From the NCBI GenBank assembly GCA_934047225.1, contig OW204004.1, positions 8,560,401 to 8,624,400 on the forward strand: DNA of 64,000 bases, read 5' to 3'. The position numbers were made by a program, and so were the translations under genes. A model generated the notes under the pieces. The model did not search any database. It saw only the letters and a list, made by a program, of their open reading frames with translations, and was not told where the DNA came from. The stretch is from Ypsolopha sequella (lineage: Eukaryota; Arthropoda; Insecta; Lepidoptera; Ypsolophidae). Below, piece after piece: positions 1-15,100 of this stretch. How positions within the stretch are numbered: the first letter of the stretch is position 1; every line of letters begins with the position of its first letter.

Positions 1-78
1 TTTTAGTATCATCATTATACGTTATTTACTTGTTACTAGAATTTGAGATTATTAAGTTTTATGCCATTAAACGTGCCA

Positions 79-92
79 TTTATTACTTTATT
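79..92 (-). terminator. TFIP11 polyadenylation signals
   Basis: Two AATAAA hexamers on the minus strand (79-84 and 87-92), about 85-100 bases downstream of the TFIP11 stop codon at 176-178. Confidence 0.5.
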
Positions 93-175
93 TTTACTGT
101 TTTGATTTACTATCCCATTTTCCCAACCGTTAAATAAAACTACCACTTGAATTTTTACAACTTTTCTATTTATAT

Positions 176-3100
176 TTAATCCTCAGCCATTTTCAACAAC
201 TTTTCCAGCGAAATCGGTAAGAACGTCCTCCCGGAATCGTTCGAATACATTATAACGTTACGAATAACATAACACTGCATCGACGCTCCGATTTTAAATA
301 ACGGCCTTCCCTCCCTAAGTTTTCCGGGTAACGGAACGAAGGTGATCCCTTTCTCTATGCATCTCGATTCAAGCAGTTCCGAGAAACTCTTTGCTTGGTT
401 GGAACTGGCCAGTACGTCGGCGATGCGTGAAACATCCTTGGGTTCGGGCATGGTGAAGCGGGGTGGAGGGGGTGCTTCTACCAAGTCTATGTCCGCGCTT
501 CGATTCATCATATCGAGCGCTTTACGGAAAGCGTCGCGAACAGCCGGCTCTCTCAGAACTTCTTCGGGAAACATTTTCTGTGGAAAAAGGGTAATTTTAC
601 TCGTAAAACAATATTAAATAGAAAGAAGTTGGAGAATGGGCTTGCATAAAATTAATAGGTATTCATTATGTGTGTGGAAAAATTGTTTGAAAACGCAAAA
701 CGCTTCTAGCAGAAGTGGCATTTGACACGGAAAACATCAAAGCAAGGGTTGTAATATTTTGAACTTTTCGGAGGGGTTTGAACTCCCAAAACCTCCTCCC
801 TGGCTACGCACATGAGCTGGCAATACGTAAAGCAAGAAAAGTACAAAATATGAAATCATCAAGGATTATCTCCAAACCATCTGTACTCCCTGCGGTGCCT
901 GTGTATCTTTGTCCAGCACTCGTAGCATAGTGTTTATTCGCGCGCGACGCAACTTAATTGAATCACAAGTGCGAGGAGCGTAACACGATGTTTGCGATTA
1001 AACAGTATGTCACGCTCCTTACACTTGTGATTCAAATAGTGGCGTCGCGCGCGATTAAACACTATGCTACGGGACCTACACCTACAAGATTAATTACGAC
1101 ACAATCGGCCCTGCTGTTTGTTAGTTATGCCGCTGACGGACAGACAAACAATTTAAAAGTCATATATTTATTTTCAATGCATGTGCTCGTAAAGGCCCAC
1201 TTTTTATGCATCAAAAGCGAACAGAAAGTCGATTATTTTGCCCTAGGGCTTTATTATTATTTTTTTTTTTTTATTTATTTACAATGGTTGGCTAACCTGC
1301 AGCCTTTCCTGTGTACCATAAATGTCATACTTTTTTTCCACTGTTTAAGGGCTCTGGATACAGTCCTTTTGAACCAATTACAATTTAAAGTTCACAAAAT
1401 TATATTTGTTTTATTTCCTCACACTATGCATTGAAAAACGTAGTATGATACACGGGCGTAAGAGCAATAAATTACTCGGTTACGTTTAAAACACTCGCTA
1501 CGCTCGTGTTTTAAATCGTCCTCGTAATTTATTCCTTTGCGCCCTTGTAGCATAAACTACTATTAAATCGGGGTTCCTAAAGGGGTCCCTTGGGTTGGTC
1601 TTATTGGTTAAACGTTAAGATTCACACATATTTTCACCAGATCATAATAAAAATAAAGTATCAGGTTGATGCTGAGCCAAAATTGCTCCTAAAATTGACA
1701 ATTCGGTTTGTTTTTTTAACTTCAATGAGCAATTTTTTCTGCTTTTTGGAATAATCAATTTAGGAATTTAATTCAATAACACACTTTTTCGTTCCTTTAA
1801 ACCGATTTCATAAGCATTTTAGTATTTACAGGAAGTGACGTCATCATATTAGATTGAATGGTCGAATCCTTGTCAAACTTCAGAATGCGTTCAAGAAAAA
1901 ATATGTCTATGAAAATATGTGCTGATGACGTCACTTAAGGTCAATTGAAAGACATCGCTTTTTTTTTATTTAATAAAGTATATGTACGCCACCGACCGCC
2001 ACTACTACCCACCCAAGGATTGTGCGAGAAGCGATAGAAATTAAAAAAAAAAAACGAAAAATCTGGAAGACGGGTTTAAGTTATCTCCGGCATGGAGTTC
2101 AGTTATACAAAAATTCAAAGCACGCGATTTACATCAAATGTGTGCCTCGATACTGTTAGTGTTGTGTGTCGTGTGTGACGATATTAACTTATTATAAAAG
2201 ATAAAGTGCGAGTAGAAAATTATAAATAATGATTTAACTACCGCCGCCTGGCCAAGGACATTTTGCTGTTGCATTTCAACAGTTAGCTTATAACCACGAC
2301 AGCCTACAGAGTAGGGATGGCAATAATGGTTGAAATTGTTTATAAGTTAATTGATAAAACATCGATAATTTTATTGGTTGAAAATATTCCTATTTTTATT
2401 CAATGGTCGAATATTCTGCAATTTTTTTCACTCTCACACACCTATCAAAATGGTTCCAAGTAGATAGAATAATTATTTCATCACGACATTTTGTAAAACA
2501 ACTTCACATTAACAAAAAACAACAACGCGACGATGACGCGACTTTGTTTTTAAGTAATAGGTACAATAAAAATTACCTATACAACCAAAAACCGATCGAA
2601 ATATGTGTTAAAAATATCTTCACATTAACGGAAAACAACAACAACGCGATGATGCTTGCGATTCTGTTTTTCAGCTAACACAAAAAATCTAACCTAATAA
2701 TCAACCAATAACCGATCGAAATATGTGTTGAAAATATTGCTTCCTTTTGTTTAGAGTAAAATATCCCAACCAGTAAATGCGTTTTATCGTAAGAGAGATA
2801 GAGCACACAATTGAATGCATGTAACGGAATGAATATTTTTAATTACTCGCTGGAAGCAACACAACAGAGAAAGTACGTTGGTCAACGTTGCCAGTTTTCC
2901 GCCAGAGAAGTTGCTAGTTTTTCTTATTTTAGTTTTAGTCTTCTGGTACACTGAAAGAAACCCAGTTTTAGATGTATATTGAAGTCCTTCGGTTACCTTA
3001 AAGTCGGTGTAACTGTTGAGCACGGTGCTATGGGTGGGCGCGGTGTTGAGCCACGCAGCGAGCGCGGCCAGCCAGCGCGGGAGCAGGGCTCTCGCGGCGA

Positions 3101-6100
3101 TAGCGCCCAGTGTAGGGGCCCCGAGGAGCTCCAGCCACGATACGCACCACAGCCACGCCGCTGGAACGTCACACGCCGGTTAGAAACGGTTGCAAAACCC
3201 AAAATAAGTTAATCGTATTAATATTATTAGACTGCATTACAAGATGCAAACATCAAATAGAAGCAACTTCTTTGAGAAAAATTACTACTTGATAGCTAGT
3301 ATTCATTTTCATATTCATTTACAAATACAAATACAAAAATTATTTATTGAATCAAAAAATAAAACATACAGAAGCACTTATCCAATAAAAACAACAGCAT
3401 GCAATATGTTTTCCAAAATATAAATATGTGCTAATTGTATCGTAAAACAATCTAGACAAAGACAGTCCCTATCACCAACACTGACCTAAAAGGCCGTCTC
3501 GAGAGTGACAGTTACCAAAAGCGGCTTACTGCATTTGGGATACTTTGATTTTATTATATCTATTAGTTTAATTTGATAACAATATTACTATTTTATTTTA
3601 TTTTATTTATTTATTACACTTATGTACATTTACAGAATACATAAAAACAGGACACTTAAAAACATTTATATTGTACAAAGGCGGCACTTATTGCTAATAG
3701 CAATATCTACCAGGCAACCTTTGGGTGAAAGACAAGGTGAGAAAATAACAAATAGAGGGGAGCATGTAAATGTAAAATAGACTACATGAGTACATTATGA
3801 TTAATTACTAACGCTAAAATAAACGAATACATAAACTTACACAATACAATTATACAATATGAAAAATAGACATACATAACTAAATACACAAATTTACACA
3901 TACATAATAAATCACGGATAATTTTATAAGGAATGCACAAGAATAAATAGTTGATAAGTTAGGAGTTATATATACTATATATAGTCTATCTCATATAAAA
4001 CACAAGAAAAAAGATTCAGTAAATTACATCATCAATATACAGTAAATACATCAAGGTACATATTTTGGAGTAAGTACAATTTAAATTAATAATAAAATGG
4101 TATTTTACAATTACGCTGTTATTTATAATGATAAAACAAAAATGTCAAATTACAAATAGGTATGTCACATTATTCAAAATTGAATTATTGTGTCAAATAA
4201 ATTCAGGTAACAATCTAAATATTATATGTCAAATAGATTCAGGTAAAAATCAATATATACCTAGTATTTACTCATCAAGGAACTCACTCACAGTGAAGTA
4301 AGCTTTGCTTTTTAAAAAATGTTTTTAGTTTATGTGTAAACAATGAGAAGCTCCTGCATTCTTTAACTAGGTCAGGTATCTTATTATAAATATGTACGCG
4401 GTAGTAATACACATATGGTCACGAGGGCGCTGTTGCTTTTTAACCGACTTCAAAAAGGAGGCGGTTCTCAATTCGACTGTATGTTTTTTTTTTTTTGTTG
4501 GGCTTATAACAAGTTTAAGGGTTACCAAGACGAATTCCATATAAAAAACGATAATAGTCACTGAATTGGATGTTTTATACAGAGTTGGAGTTATCCCCCG
4601 TCTTAAATAATGACTAGTATACTGGGTGTTAAGATAAAGTTGCCGAAGCCGGAAACTGGCAATAGTATTCGTCCATACGAACAACTTATACTATGGAGCC
4701 AACCCTCGAATCGTGAAAAGATCAGCTGTTCCAATTAAAAGTTACATAGCTACCCGACCAACATGTATGAAAGAACAAATTTTTTTCACGGAATATTGTT
4801 CGTATGGGCGAGTACTATCGCCAGTTTTCGGTTTCCGCAACTTCGTCTTAACACCCTATATGTACTATCGCGTTCAGAGACATTTTAGACACCTCTGGAA
4901 ATGTCGTGGATTTAATTAATACATAAGTTTTTTTAAATTGGTTAAGGATATTGTGTACCTGTTTCGATTCTTTACGTAAATAAAATCAAAATAATCATTA
5001 TTATTGTTAATCAATATATAAGGTCTTTCAATTTAAATGGAAAGTAATTTAGGAGGTGATTCAGTATCGTTAATACATCACATTCCACTGCAAAGTACTT
5101 TTTTTTGCGCGAACTTTTTTTTCACTTCTCAGTACAAAGTGGTCCGATCAGCTGACTCAGTTTGTATGGACAAGTGAAGACTAAAACTAAAACTGTTAAA
5201 TAAATTATAAATAAATGTTTTAGATTTTTTTTTTTTTTTTGCGTGGATACAACTAGTTACAGTATAATACATACTACTATTTTATTTGTACAACATTAGT
5301 AATGAAAAAATATGATGTACCATTGTACGGCAATGTGGTGTACAATAAAAATACAAAGATAATAAGCGAGTAATAGATAGTTTAGTATAGTCCCTGAAAT
5401 ATCCATCCATCCATCAGCCTAGTTCGTCCACTGCTGGACATAAGCCTTTCCAGGACTTTGCCACTCCCGGCGGTCATCCTGGAAGAATTGCCCATACTCA
5501 CACACGCTGGGCAGGCGGGTTGGTGAGCGCGGTGCCGGAACCCTCGCACCAGTGACGCTGCTACCCGTCACCAGTCTGTTCCATAAGGCCCGGCTATTAG
5601 GGATGGATATACCGCCATTCATCGGTCCCAGGCATGGTGGGCCACCTGGTTTTTTGCCTGTGAGCTGTCCTCTTACTCTCCCCCGAATTACTTCGAGGGG
5701 GTCTCCAAGTAAGAAGGTGGTACCTCCACAGTGGAGCCCGGCATCAGCTCTACCACCTGAAATATAGACAAATTAAAGCAAAAAAGTCTTGATACTCACT
5801 ATTCTCCCTCCCGATGAGCTCAACAGGCGCTGTTTGCAGGCAGTGCTCCAACTTGGGCACGATGTGTTGGTGCAGCAGGGCGGTTAGGGCGCCGCCCCAC
5901 GCGTCCCGCCATACTGACAGCAGCGGTATAGCTGAGGAGTCGCAGGGATGCCACGCTGTGAGGGCTGACGCGAGTCGAGAACGCACTAGAGGGTACACTG
6001 AGCTCGCTAGGGCATCGCCTGTCGAGAAAACAGACATCTTCGTTTACTCGGATAAGTTTGTGGATTTGTAGTAGAAACCATAATGTAACTTTTCTTTTGA

Positions 6101-9100
6101 CCTACCCACTAAGATAAAATCGTATTATGAACATTTACGGTGTTACTACAAAACGGTGTTTAACTTTAGACAGTGTTTAAATCTGTTGTTGTCGCCTTTT
6201 CTTTCATATTGTAAAAGAGTGACAGCAACAGATTTAAACACTGTCTGAAGTTAAACACCGTTTTGTAGTAACACCGTTAATGTAACATAAAACATAACTA
6301 TGTATTAACTTAGATTAATTAATTTATTTATGTGGTAGATTCTAATAGCAAACAAACCCTTAAGGGTTTCAGTGGTGTATACGTATTTTAGAAGTTGTGG
6401 TCTAAAAGAACTCATGATGATAAATATTTTTACGAAAACGCTGCAACTTCCATTTGCCTTCGTGTGACATCACTTGAGAAATGGCTATTCAGAAATGTGT
6501 CCTTTGCTATCAAGATAAATTTATAAAAATTTGCTGCCGACTGATTTGATAGATGGATGACAGATTAATAGGTATATTATTTAGAATTATGTTTAAAAAA
6601 ATTTGTGCTTTTAATTTCTTTGTGTATTTTTTTATTGTGTCGTTTTGTGTACCGTATGTATTAATAAACATTTTGCTATTCTATACTATTCTTAACGGGT
6701 GACCATCAGTGTCAGTAGCATTCACGTTTGGGCCACTCCGTACCTCAGAAAGCACAGAAAGCACATAAAGCTATTGGTCCCGGCTGTTATCAAAAGATAT
6801 GGCAAAGTCATCTCAGGTCTTTATGGCGGTTTAAACGATTCTGACACCACACGTATTTACTGATAATAATATATATAAACCTATTATTTAGGGTGTATCT
6901 TTTGTAGTACACGTATGTATGATTACTAATTTTAATAAAATGTCCCTTTCCCGCTTAGGTTTGCTAGAAGAAATCTCTTTTTAGAGATAAGTTCGCCTGT
7001 GTACATTCCTTTTAATTTGTTATATGTCTTAACTGCTGTTTTTCTGTAAACATTAAAGAATAAAGAAGATTTTTACATTTCTTCATGCAATATAATATCA
7101 TGGTCAAAGTTTTTTTCATTTTTTTCATCACACCTATTCGAAAAACGACAATTGGCTTTAGAGGATAGCGGGAGCCAAGTCAATGGGAGTTCCCATGGGA
7201 GTTTTCGCTTTGTCTCTTCTGATTGGTCTGATTATTGATCCGGTTCTGATTAGCGTCATTTGTTTATTTTCAATGCAAGTGCTCGTAAAGGCCCACTTTT
7301 TATGCATCAAAACCGAACAGAAAGTTGATTATTTTGCCCTAGGGCTTTATTATTATTATTTTTTTATTTATTTGCAATGGTTGGCTAACCTGCAGCCTTT
7401 CCTGTGTACCATAAATGTCATACTTTTTTTTCCACTGTTTAACGGCTCTGGATACAGTCCTTTTGAGCCAATTACAATTTAAAGTTCACAAAATTATATT
7501 TGTTTTATTTCCTCACACTATGCATTGAAAAACGTAGTATGATACACGGGCGTAAAAGCAATAAATTACTCGGTTACGTTTAAAACACTCGCTACGCTCG
7601 TGTTTTAAATCGTCCTCGTAATTTATTCCTTTGCGCCCTTGTAGCATAAACTACTATTATTAAGGAGCTCTAACTGCATACTCCGATTACAAACATCTAC
7701 TTATTGACTATACATTAATGCTGCAGAGTTATACAAATTATAGGAGCACACAGCCCTCGCATAATGCTACAATTGTAACAAAACAAAAAAAAAACTTAAA
7801 TAAAAAAATATAAACATGCTACATTTTTCTAAAGAGGTCGAACAAATTTATGAAGAAGTTACTGGCCGATTAGACTAAGGCGGCAATGCGCGCTGAAAAA
7901 TGTTGTCGTCGCTGTTATTGGAATTAATAATTTAAAAAGAGTTCGGATGGCTTATTACGTATCTTGCAAACAGTAAGCAATCGACAAAAATTGTACAATT
8001 AATGTGTCAAAAGTCACTTTTCTTATTAAGAAAGTGACTTTTGACACAACAATGGGTGAAGCAGTCGCAAAATTAAACAAAATACCATAAAAGAATAACA
8101 ACACGAGAGGTTATGTTTTGGTGTCATTTTGTTACCATAGATTAATAACGGTTTTTTATATGCAGGCAAAGGAAGTATTCGTATGCAGCTGTATAGCCCC
8201 GTATATCTAAAATTTCAAAAGTTTTTATATTTTTTAATGCAATTAAAGCCACCTAAAAATTTAGTTTTTTTTTCCTCTTATGGGGAAGGTTATTCCTATC
8301 AACAAAAAAATATTCAGGCACTTTTAATGATTTCATCCATCACCCATTGCGCAATTTTTGTCGATTGCTTATTGTTTGCAAGATAAGTAATAACCCTGCG
8401 GGTCTGTAGTGAAAGTGATAATATCGAGGGTATCAAACTGAAAAGGCGTATCTACAGATTATTCTGAATTCCGAAAATTCTGAAATTTTTGGGGAATCTC
8501 CATATTTATTAGCTCTATGATAAACTGGAAAAGTAAGGTTGCTCTACTGGTTAAAGGTTAATGCCTAAGTCTACGATGTGAAAAGGCGTTCTCATAATTA
8601 AAGAACAATATTTATAAATGACTAGTCGATACTTATATTTTTTGTAGATACGCCCTTTCAGCTTGATGCCCCCGATATATTAACTGCTGAAAACATATTA
8701 AATGTTGCAGCTAATATCGTGCAACAATTATTACTACAAAATACCAGGTGCTGGTAGCTTTTTCTTTTCTCATAGGTAGTGATGAAAAATAGTGTGTATC
8801 ACTCGGGCCTACGTAATATTTTGTTCTCAGGCGACGTATATTAAATTTCGCTTCGCTCTAAATTCAAAATACGCCCTCGACGAACAAAATATTACTTGGG
8901 CCCCTTACTATGACTTTACGAATGAAACCAATGCCCACGATAAAAAGGTTATGTCAAAGGTGACTTCTTATCTTTCGTTTTCAAACAGTTCGGAATTGAA
9001 AAGAATAAACGAAGTGTATGTTATGTATACCTATTACTACTTACCATTAGGTACATGGAATAAAAAAAATAACAAAATTAAATACTTAAAAAAATATATG

Positions 9101-12100
9101 CATCACAAAGCTGTCTATATCTAAGAAATTAGCCTAAAGACACATTGAAATGTCTGGTTTAAAGTAAACCAATGTACCTATATTAAAATTTAGTAATAGC
9201 CGCAGCTCATGGGTAGAACGCTTGCCTCTCAATCTTGAGATCAAGGTTCGATCCCCGGTCGGACATGCATCGATCAGTTTTTCGGAATTAATGTGCATAG
9301 TATTTGTTCATACTTACCATTTGCTGAACGGTAAAGGAAAACATCGTAAGGAAACCTGCATGCCCTAAGAAGCGTGTATTTGTGCGCGAAGAACGGCGAT
9401 AGGGCTCACCACCCATCACGTAGGGACGTAATAATCATCGGTGAAACGCGGGTGTACCGAATGTAAACTGTGAAATACAAGCCAGTCACAGTTCACACTC
9501 GGAACACCTCTGTTACCCCCTCGAGGATTCATGTCGTGACGAAATATTTATTATATAAAATGTACCCAAAAACGTTTCTAACATGATTGTGCATCAAAAG
9601 CAAAGTAAATACCTGCAGTAGGATGCCAAGGAAGCAACCAAATATGCAAAGGCTGCTGATCGATCGTCGGGTCCCACACTTTGACAGCTGCCAGTAGGCG
9701 TGGCACCACGCAGCGTGTGACCACGGCCGACAGCAGCCAATCAGGGCAAGCGGCGGTCCAAGACGTGAATGTCTTGAGCATGGGGGTGGGGTCACGAGGA
9801 TTCCATTGCCTGTAGAGGGGAAACGCTGATTAGACAACATTACTATACTCCAAACATTATAGCTTGATAAGTATAACGCTAAGTATAACTTATCTAATAC
9901 CCATATTTATTTTTAAATAATTAATTAATGTAATGAAGTGATAGGTAATATAATTTTTTCTTTTTTTTCTTTCTCTCTATTCATGTTATTGAATTTAAAT
10001 TGAATTTGAATTAATATTTTTGTTACTATAGATTAGTTCGTTTAATTTTACCTTAGGATAAAGTAAAATAATTAATTGTACCTAATATGTAAGTAATTAA
10101 TTATAGCATATTCACCCAATATATTAATTTTAACTAATGATTTTTTTTTTGTTTCTAATTTATAATTTAATGTTTAGCATATTTTCAATTTTTTTATATT
10201 ATATAGTTATGGAAGGACCTAGTCTCCATGTCACCAGGGAATCCTAGTATGGAGGCTAGTGTCACAATTTAGTATGTAAGTTATTTGTTGGTGTCAATAA
10301 ATATATTTTTCATTTTCATTTTCATAATTCAATATAATTTTAAAAGTTCTTTTATTACATAAACATTATAAACAAGTACCTAACAACTACAAGTTTCCAG
10401 TCTAAAAATCTAAAACTAGAATATTGTTTTAACCAGGCTATATTCAAAACTTAACAACATAAATTATACTGCAACTCATTTAACCATGATTGACACTATA
10501 AACCAACCAAGTGCGAGTCGGACCTCGCTCTTTTAGGGTTCCGTACATATGCAACGTGTAACAGAAAGGTGTAACCATATTTGAAGAGCTTATTCAGTCA
10601 ATGATATAGAACAACTTTTACTATGGAGACAACCCTGAAATCTCAAAGAAAAATCTGCCCTTCCATACATTTCGGCCGAGCGGCATTGCATTTTTCTATG
10701 AAACAATAAAAAATTTTTTTAGAGATACAGCGGGTCTACCGCGTAATTCTCATTTTCATCAACATCAACTTGAGATTGAAATTTGACGTGCGTGCGACGA
10801 CGCCCGCCTAACTTGCCGTCTCTTTTGCACGCGTTGAATTTCGCATGCATTTGCTTGAAGTTGATACAAATAAGAATTACGCGGTAGAGCCCCAGGTTTT
10901 GTTCCATAGTAAAAGTTGTTCTATACCATTGACTGAATAAGCTCTTCAAATATGGTTACACCTTTCTGTTACACGTTGTATATGACCAATTATTTCAAAC
11001 TTGATATTTATTTAATATTAGGCACTGCTCTAATTCTATCAGACATAAAAACTGCAAAATTATGTTCGGAAACGTAACCCTAAAAATACATTATAAATCG
11101 GCGTTTTCAGTATTTGTTGTTAAAATACAGCATATTGTACATAATATACAGAAATTTCAAATTCCTTACTGCTTCGGCCTTTGAGATAGACCCCGTAACA
11201 AAAATAGTCTAAAAATGGCAACTTTGATAGCCCCCCATTTCTTCAGTTTTTAGGATTAAAAAATAATAAAATATATATTTATACTCTACTTAATGAGCTT
11301 TAGAAAATAATACCCCACATGCTATAAATAATGGAAAAAATTTCGGCTCCATTTTCATGTATGAAAAATAATTTAATTACATTTTAAATTGAAAATTCGT
11401 GTGAACATTTTACACAACATGAAAATTTCAGGTTTCTATCTCATTCCGTCGAAGAGCTAGAGACCCGTGACATACGGACAGACAGACAGAGAGACGGAAA
11501 GCGGAGTGACATTATTAGGGCTCCGATTTGCACTTTGGGTACGGAACCCTAAAAAGTATACTAAATTTATCACGCATACTTACGAAAATTAGACGATAGA
11601 TTTTTAGAAAGAAAATAAATATATTTATTTGTCAATAAACAAACTGCGTACATCTGCACAGTGCTGATTTTCAGCTGTCCCTGTTCTCACTAAATATTAC
11701 ATGTAGAGCGGGTAGTTTGGTTTTTTTATATAGAACTAAATATTAAAAATTTTATGAACATATAGGTACATTATTAAAGAAATACAAATAACAAAAAATG
11801 TGATAAAACAAATTACAATAAAAATATTAAATATTAAGATTAACGTTTTTTAATCCAACGTTGTGGTTTTAAGTTGTGTCAATCGACGAACTGATGATAT
11901 CTGTCATTCTAATAACTATAATATTCGGAGCATATGCAAGCAGCGGAAGCTCAGTCGGTAGAACGCCGGACATTAGAGATGGATTCGAATCATGCACCTA
12001 AGATTTTTTCTGAATTTATGTGCATAGATGGCAGCACAATCGATCACGAGTAGTTTACCATCGTCCGGATTTGTCCGGACATGTCCAGACTTTAGGCCTT

Positions 12101-15100
12101 CCGTCCGGACTTTGTCCGGCTTTCTAATTTGTCCGGAATTTTTACTTAGATTGAAATACAGTGTGTCCCTCGTACAAGTGCACACCCGAAAAGGGTTGAA
12201 ACTAGACCTTATTTTATCGACAAAAAAATGTTTTTTTTTTTTTTAGAAAATCTATGTTTTATAAATTTACGTTTTAAATTTTTTTTTGCACCATGGAGAC
12301 AATGTATAAAATATGACATAACTTTTGATCTATCGCGAGTAATGCATTGAAATAAAACTGTTATAATCCTTAGGAATAGACGTTGCATACCAAATCAAAA
12401 ACAAAACATAATCAACTACCTTTACCATAAAAATAATATCCTAAAAGATTATTTCTTTAATTTTTTTCATCTTTTTTTCAGTAATATAAAATTTTTTCAA
12501 AATAATGGCCCCATTTCACTAAACTTTTATTCCTATTTATCATTGCCTATTTCATTATCTTTCTAACAAAAAAAAAATACAACGTTCTATCATAAATACA
12601 ATATTTGCTACGAGCGGTTAACCAAAGGCACTGCGCTCGCGTCCCATACAAAGATACCCAGGTGGAGTATTTTTTCAAGATTAAAAAAAAATTCAAAATA
12701 TTTTTTTTTCTTCGTTTTTGTCGACATATTTAGGTCTAGTTTCACCCACTTTCAGATGTGCACTTGTACGAGGGACACACTGTAAATTGAATAACTGTTT
12801 AATTTTGGCATAAAATTATTTGAAAATCCCTGCAGATAATTTTTTAGCTATCCCTGTAAGAAGTACGCTGCGCTTAGGAATTATTAATTCATTTTGTGAC
12901 TAAAATGTCCGGTTTATTGAAATGTTCGGCTTTTTATCAGGATTTTTCAAATTTTGAAATAATAACGCTAATCACGAGGCAATTTCCATTTTTTAGGGTT
13001 CCGTACCCAAAGGGTAAGGGTCGGGCGGGACCCTATTACTTATACTCCGCTGTCCGTCTGTCACCAGGCTGTATCTCATGAACCGTGATAGTTAGACAAG
13101 ACAGTTGAAATTTTCACAGATGATGTACTTCCTATTTCCTGAAAGGAGCCTGAATCTGGAAGTAGAGTTAATTAAGGGTCGGTGTTCCGAGATTCGGGGT
13201 TCGAAGTTATGGCTTTTTAAGACAGTAAAAATAAAAAAATTCTGAACAAAATAAATACCACTTGTTACCTTACAAGACGAAGTGCAGGTTCATTAAAAAA
13301 AATCACGGCAATAATGTATAGTAACTTCAGAAAAAAAACAGGAATTTCAAGAAAATCTCTTGAATAGCATTGCAGCGCTACGGGTGTAACCTGAACTTGA
13401 CATCCTGTTTTTTTTTCTGAAGTTACTTACTATACATTAGTGCCAAGATTTTTTTTTAATGAACCTGTACTTCATCTTGTATGGTAACAAGTGGTATTTA
13501 TTTTGTTCAGAAATTAATATTTTACTATCTATCTTAAAAATAAAAAGCCATAACCCCGAACCCTGTTTTGACCAATCTCGGAACTCCGACTCTTAAGGCG
13601 TTAGAAATCTCCCTATATTATGCTATAGCGAGAAATCCTAGTCCTGCAAAAATTTAAAATAAGTAAGTGGGGATTACTTTCACCGTTTGCCGTAAAGCGG
13701 CTGTTAGTGTAAGATCTAAGCAAAAAGTCATATCGCGATGTACATGCGTGCAGCGCCATCTAGTTTCTGAATTCCGCACTAGACATGAGTCATAATACTG
13801 TTTTTTAGGGTTCCGTACCCAAAGGGTAACCAACGGGACCCTATTACTAAGACTCCGTTGTCCGTCTGTCTGTCCGTCTGTCACCAGGCTGTATCTCATG
13901 AACCGTGATAGTTAGACAGTGGAAATTTTCACAGATGATGCATTTCTGTTGCCGCTATAACAACAAATACTAAAAAACAGAATAAAATAAATATTTAAGG
14001 GGGCTCCCATACAACAGACATGTTTTTTTTTTTGCCGTTTTTATAGATAATGGTTCGGAACCCTTCATGCGCGAGTCTGACTCGCACTTAGCCGGTATTT
14101 TAATCAAATTATCATATAATAGTGTTTGTTGTACATGATTACTTAAAAACAAGTTGCCAGTAAGTATATCTGTGCCCGAACTAGGCGCTAGAGTACTCTA
14201 GACCGGTGTTTCAAGCAGGAGCGCTCTTCCAATATTCAAAATCTTATGCTAGTTTTATTGAGTGAGACAAGTAAAATTATATAGTGTAAAATAAACTAAA
14301 GTAAATATGTGAGGGGTGTTCCTCTCTCTGTGTGTAGGTGTAGAGTGTATATTTGGGAGTGTGGGAGGTTGTGTCAATGTGTATGAAGTGTGAGAGGGTG
14401 TGTAGAAGTATCCACTTCAAAAATCTAAAATAAACTAGTCCACCGCGCACGTGGCAGTTAAAAACCTCGCCTATTTATAACCTCTTTATGTACTAGTGGA
14501 AAAGGGCCGGCTAGGTAGGGAAGCCAGTACTCACGTGATATTCTTGATATGTACAGTGGAGACCACATCAAGCTATACACTTGCAGTACGACATTAGCCC
14601 TTACAGATATAAGATAGGTACAAAGTCCAGTGTGTCTTACTTGATGCGGTCTCCACTGTACCAGCGTCTGAGGCGTCCCACGCCATGCACCCGCGACTTT
14701 TTGAGCTGGTTCGCGTATACAGTTTTGTTTCTATTCGAAAAATAATGGTTCTAGGATCGATCTACTCTCGCGTAAATAGTAACACACGGTTTGAGCGATA
14801 TTTCTATTTATTTTGTTGATTTCCGACGCACGCACGCACTGGCTTATGGTAATGGAAGGGGAGGCAGGGACAAAAATGTGCACCTACCTCTAACACAAAT
14901 TATAAAAATTAAGCTACCATACAGCCATACAGTAACAATATTAACCAACTAGTTTTATAAACTACCTTAAACTGGGTGTTAAGATGAAGTTGCGGAAGCG
15001 TAGCACATCAGCGAAGTCCATACGAACAACTTTTACTATGGAGCCAAAACTCCAATTGAGAAAAAAGAATCAGCTGTTCCATAGAAAAGTTACATAGCTA

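Noticed and set aside
958..1434. 158-codon open frame with hydrophobic stretches
   Set aside because: It runs through a foldback MITE into repeat family A and has no homologous features; the similar frame in the 7263 copy is different.
1830..1940. Pair of TGACGTCA sites as a CRE-type regulatory module
   Set aside because: Deep within TFIP11 intron 11, in inverted arrangement typical of small foldback repeats; no further support.
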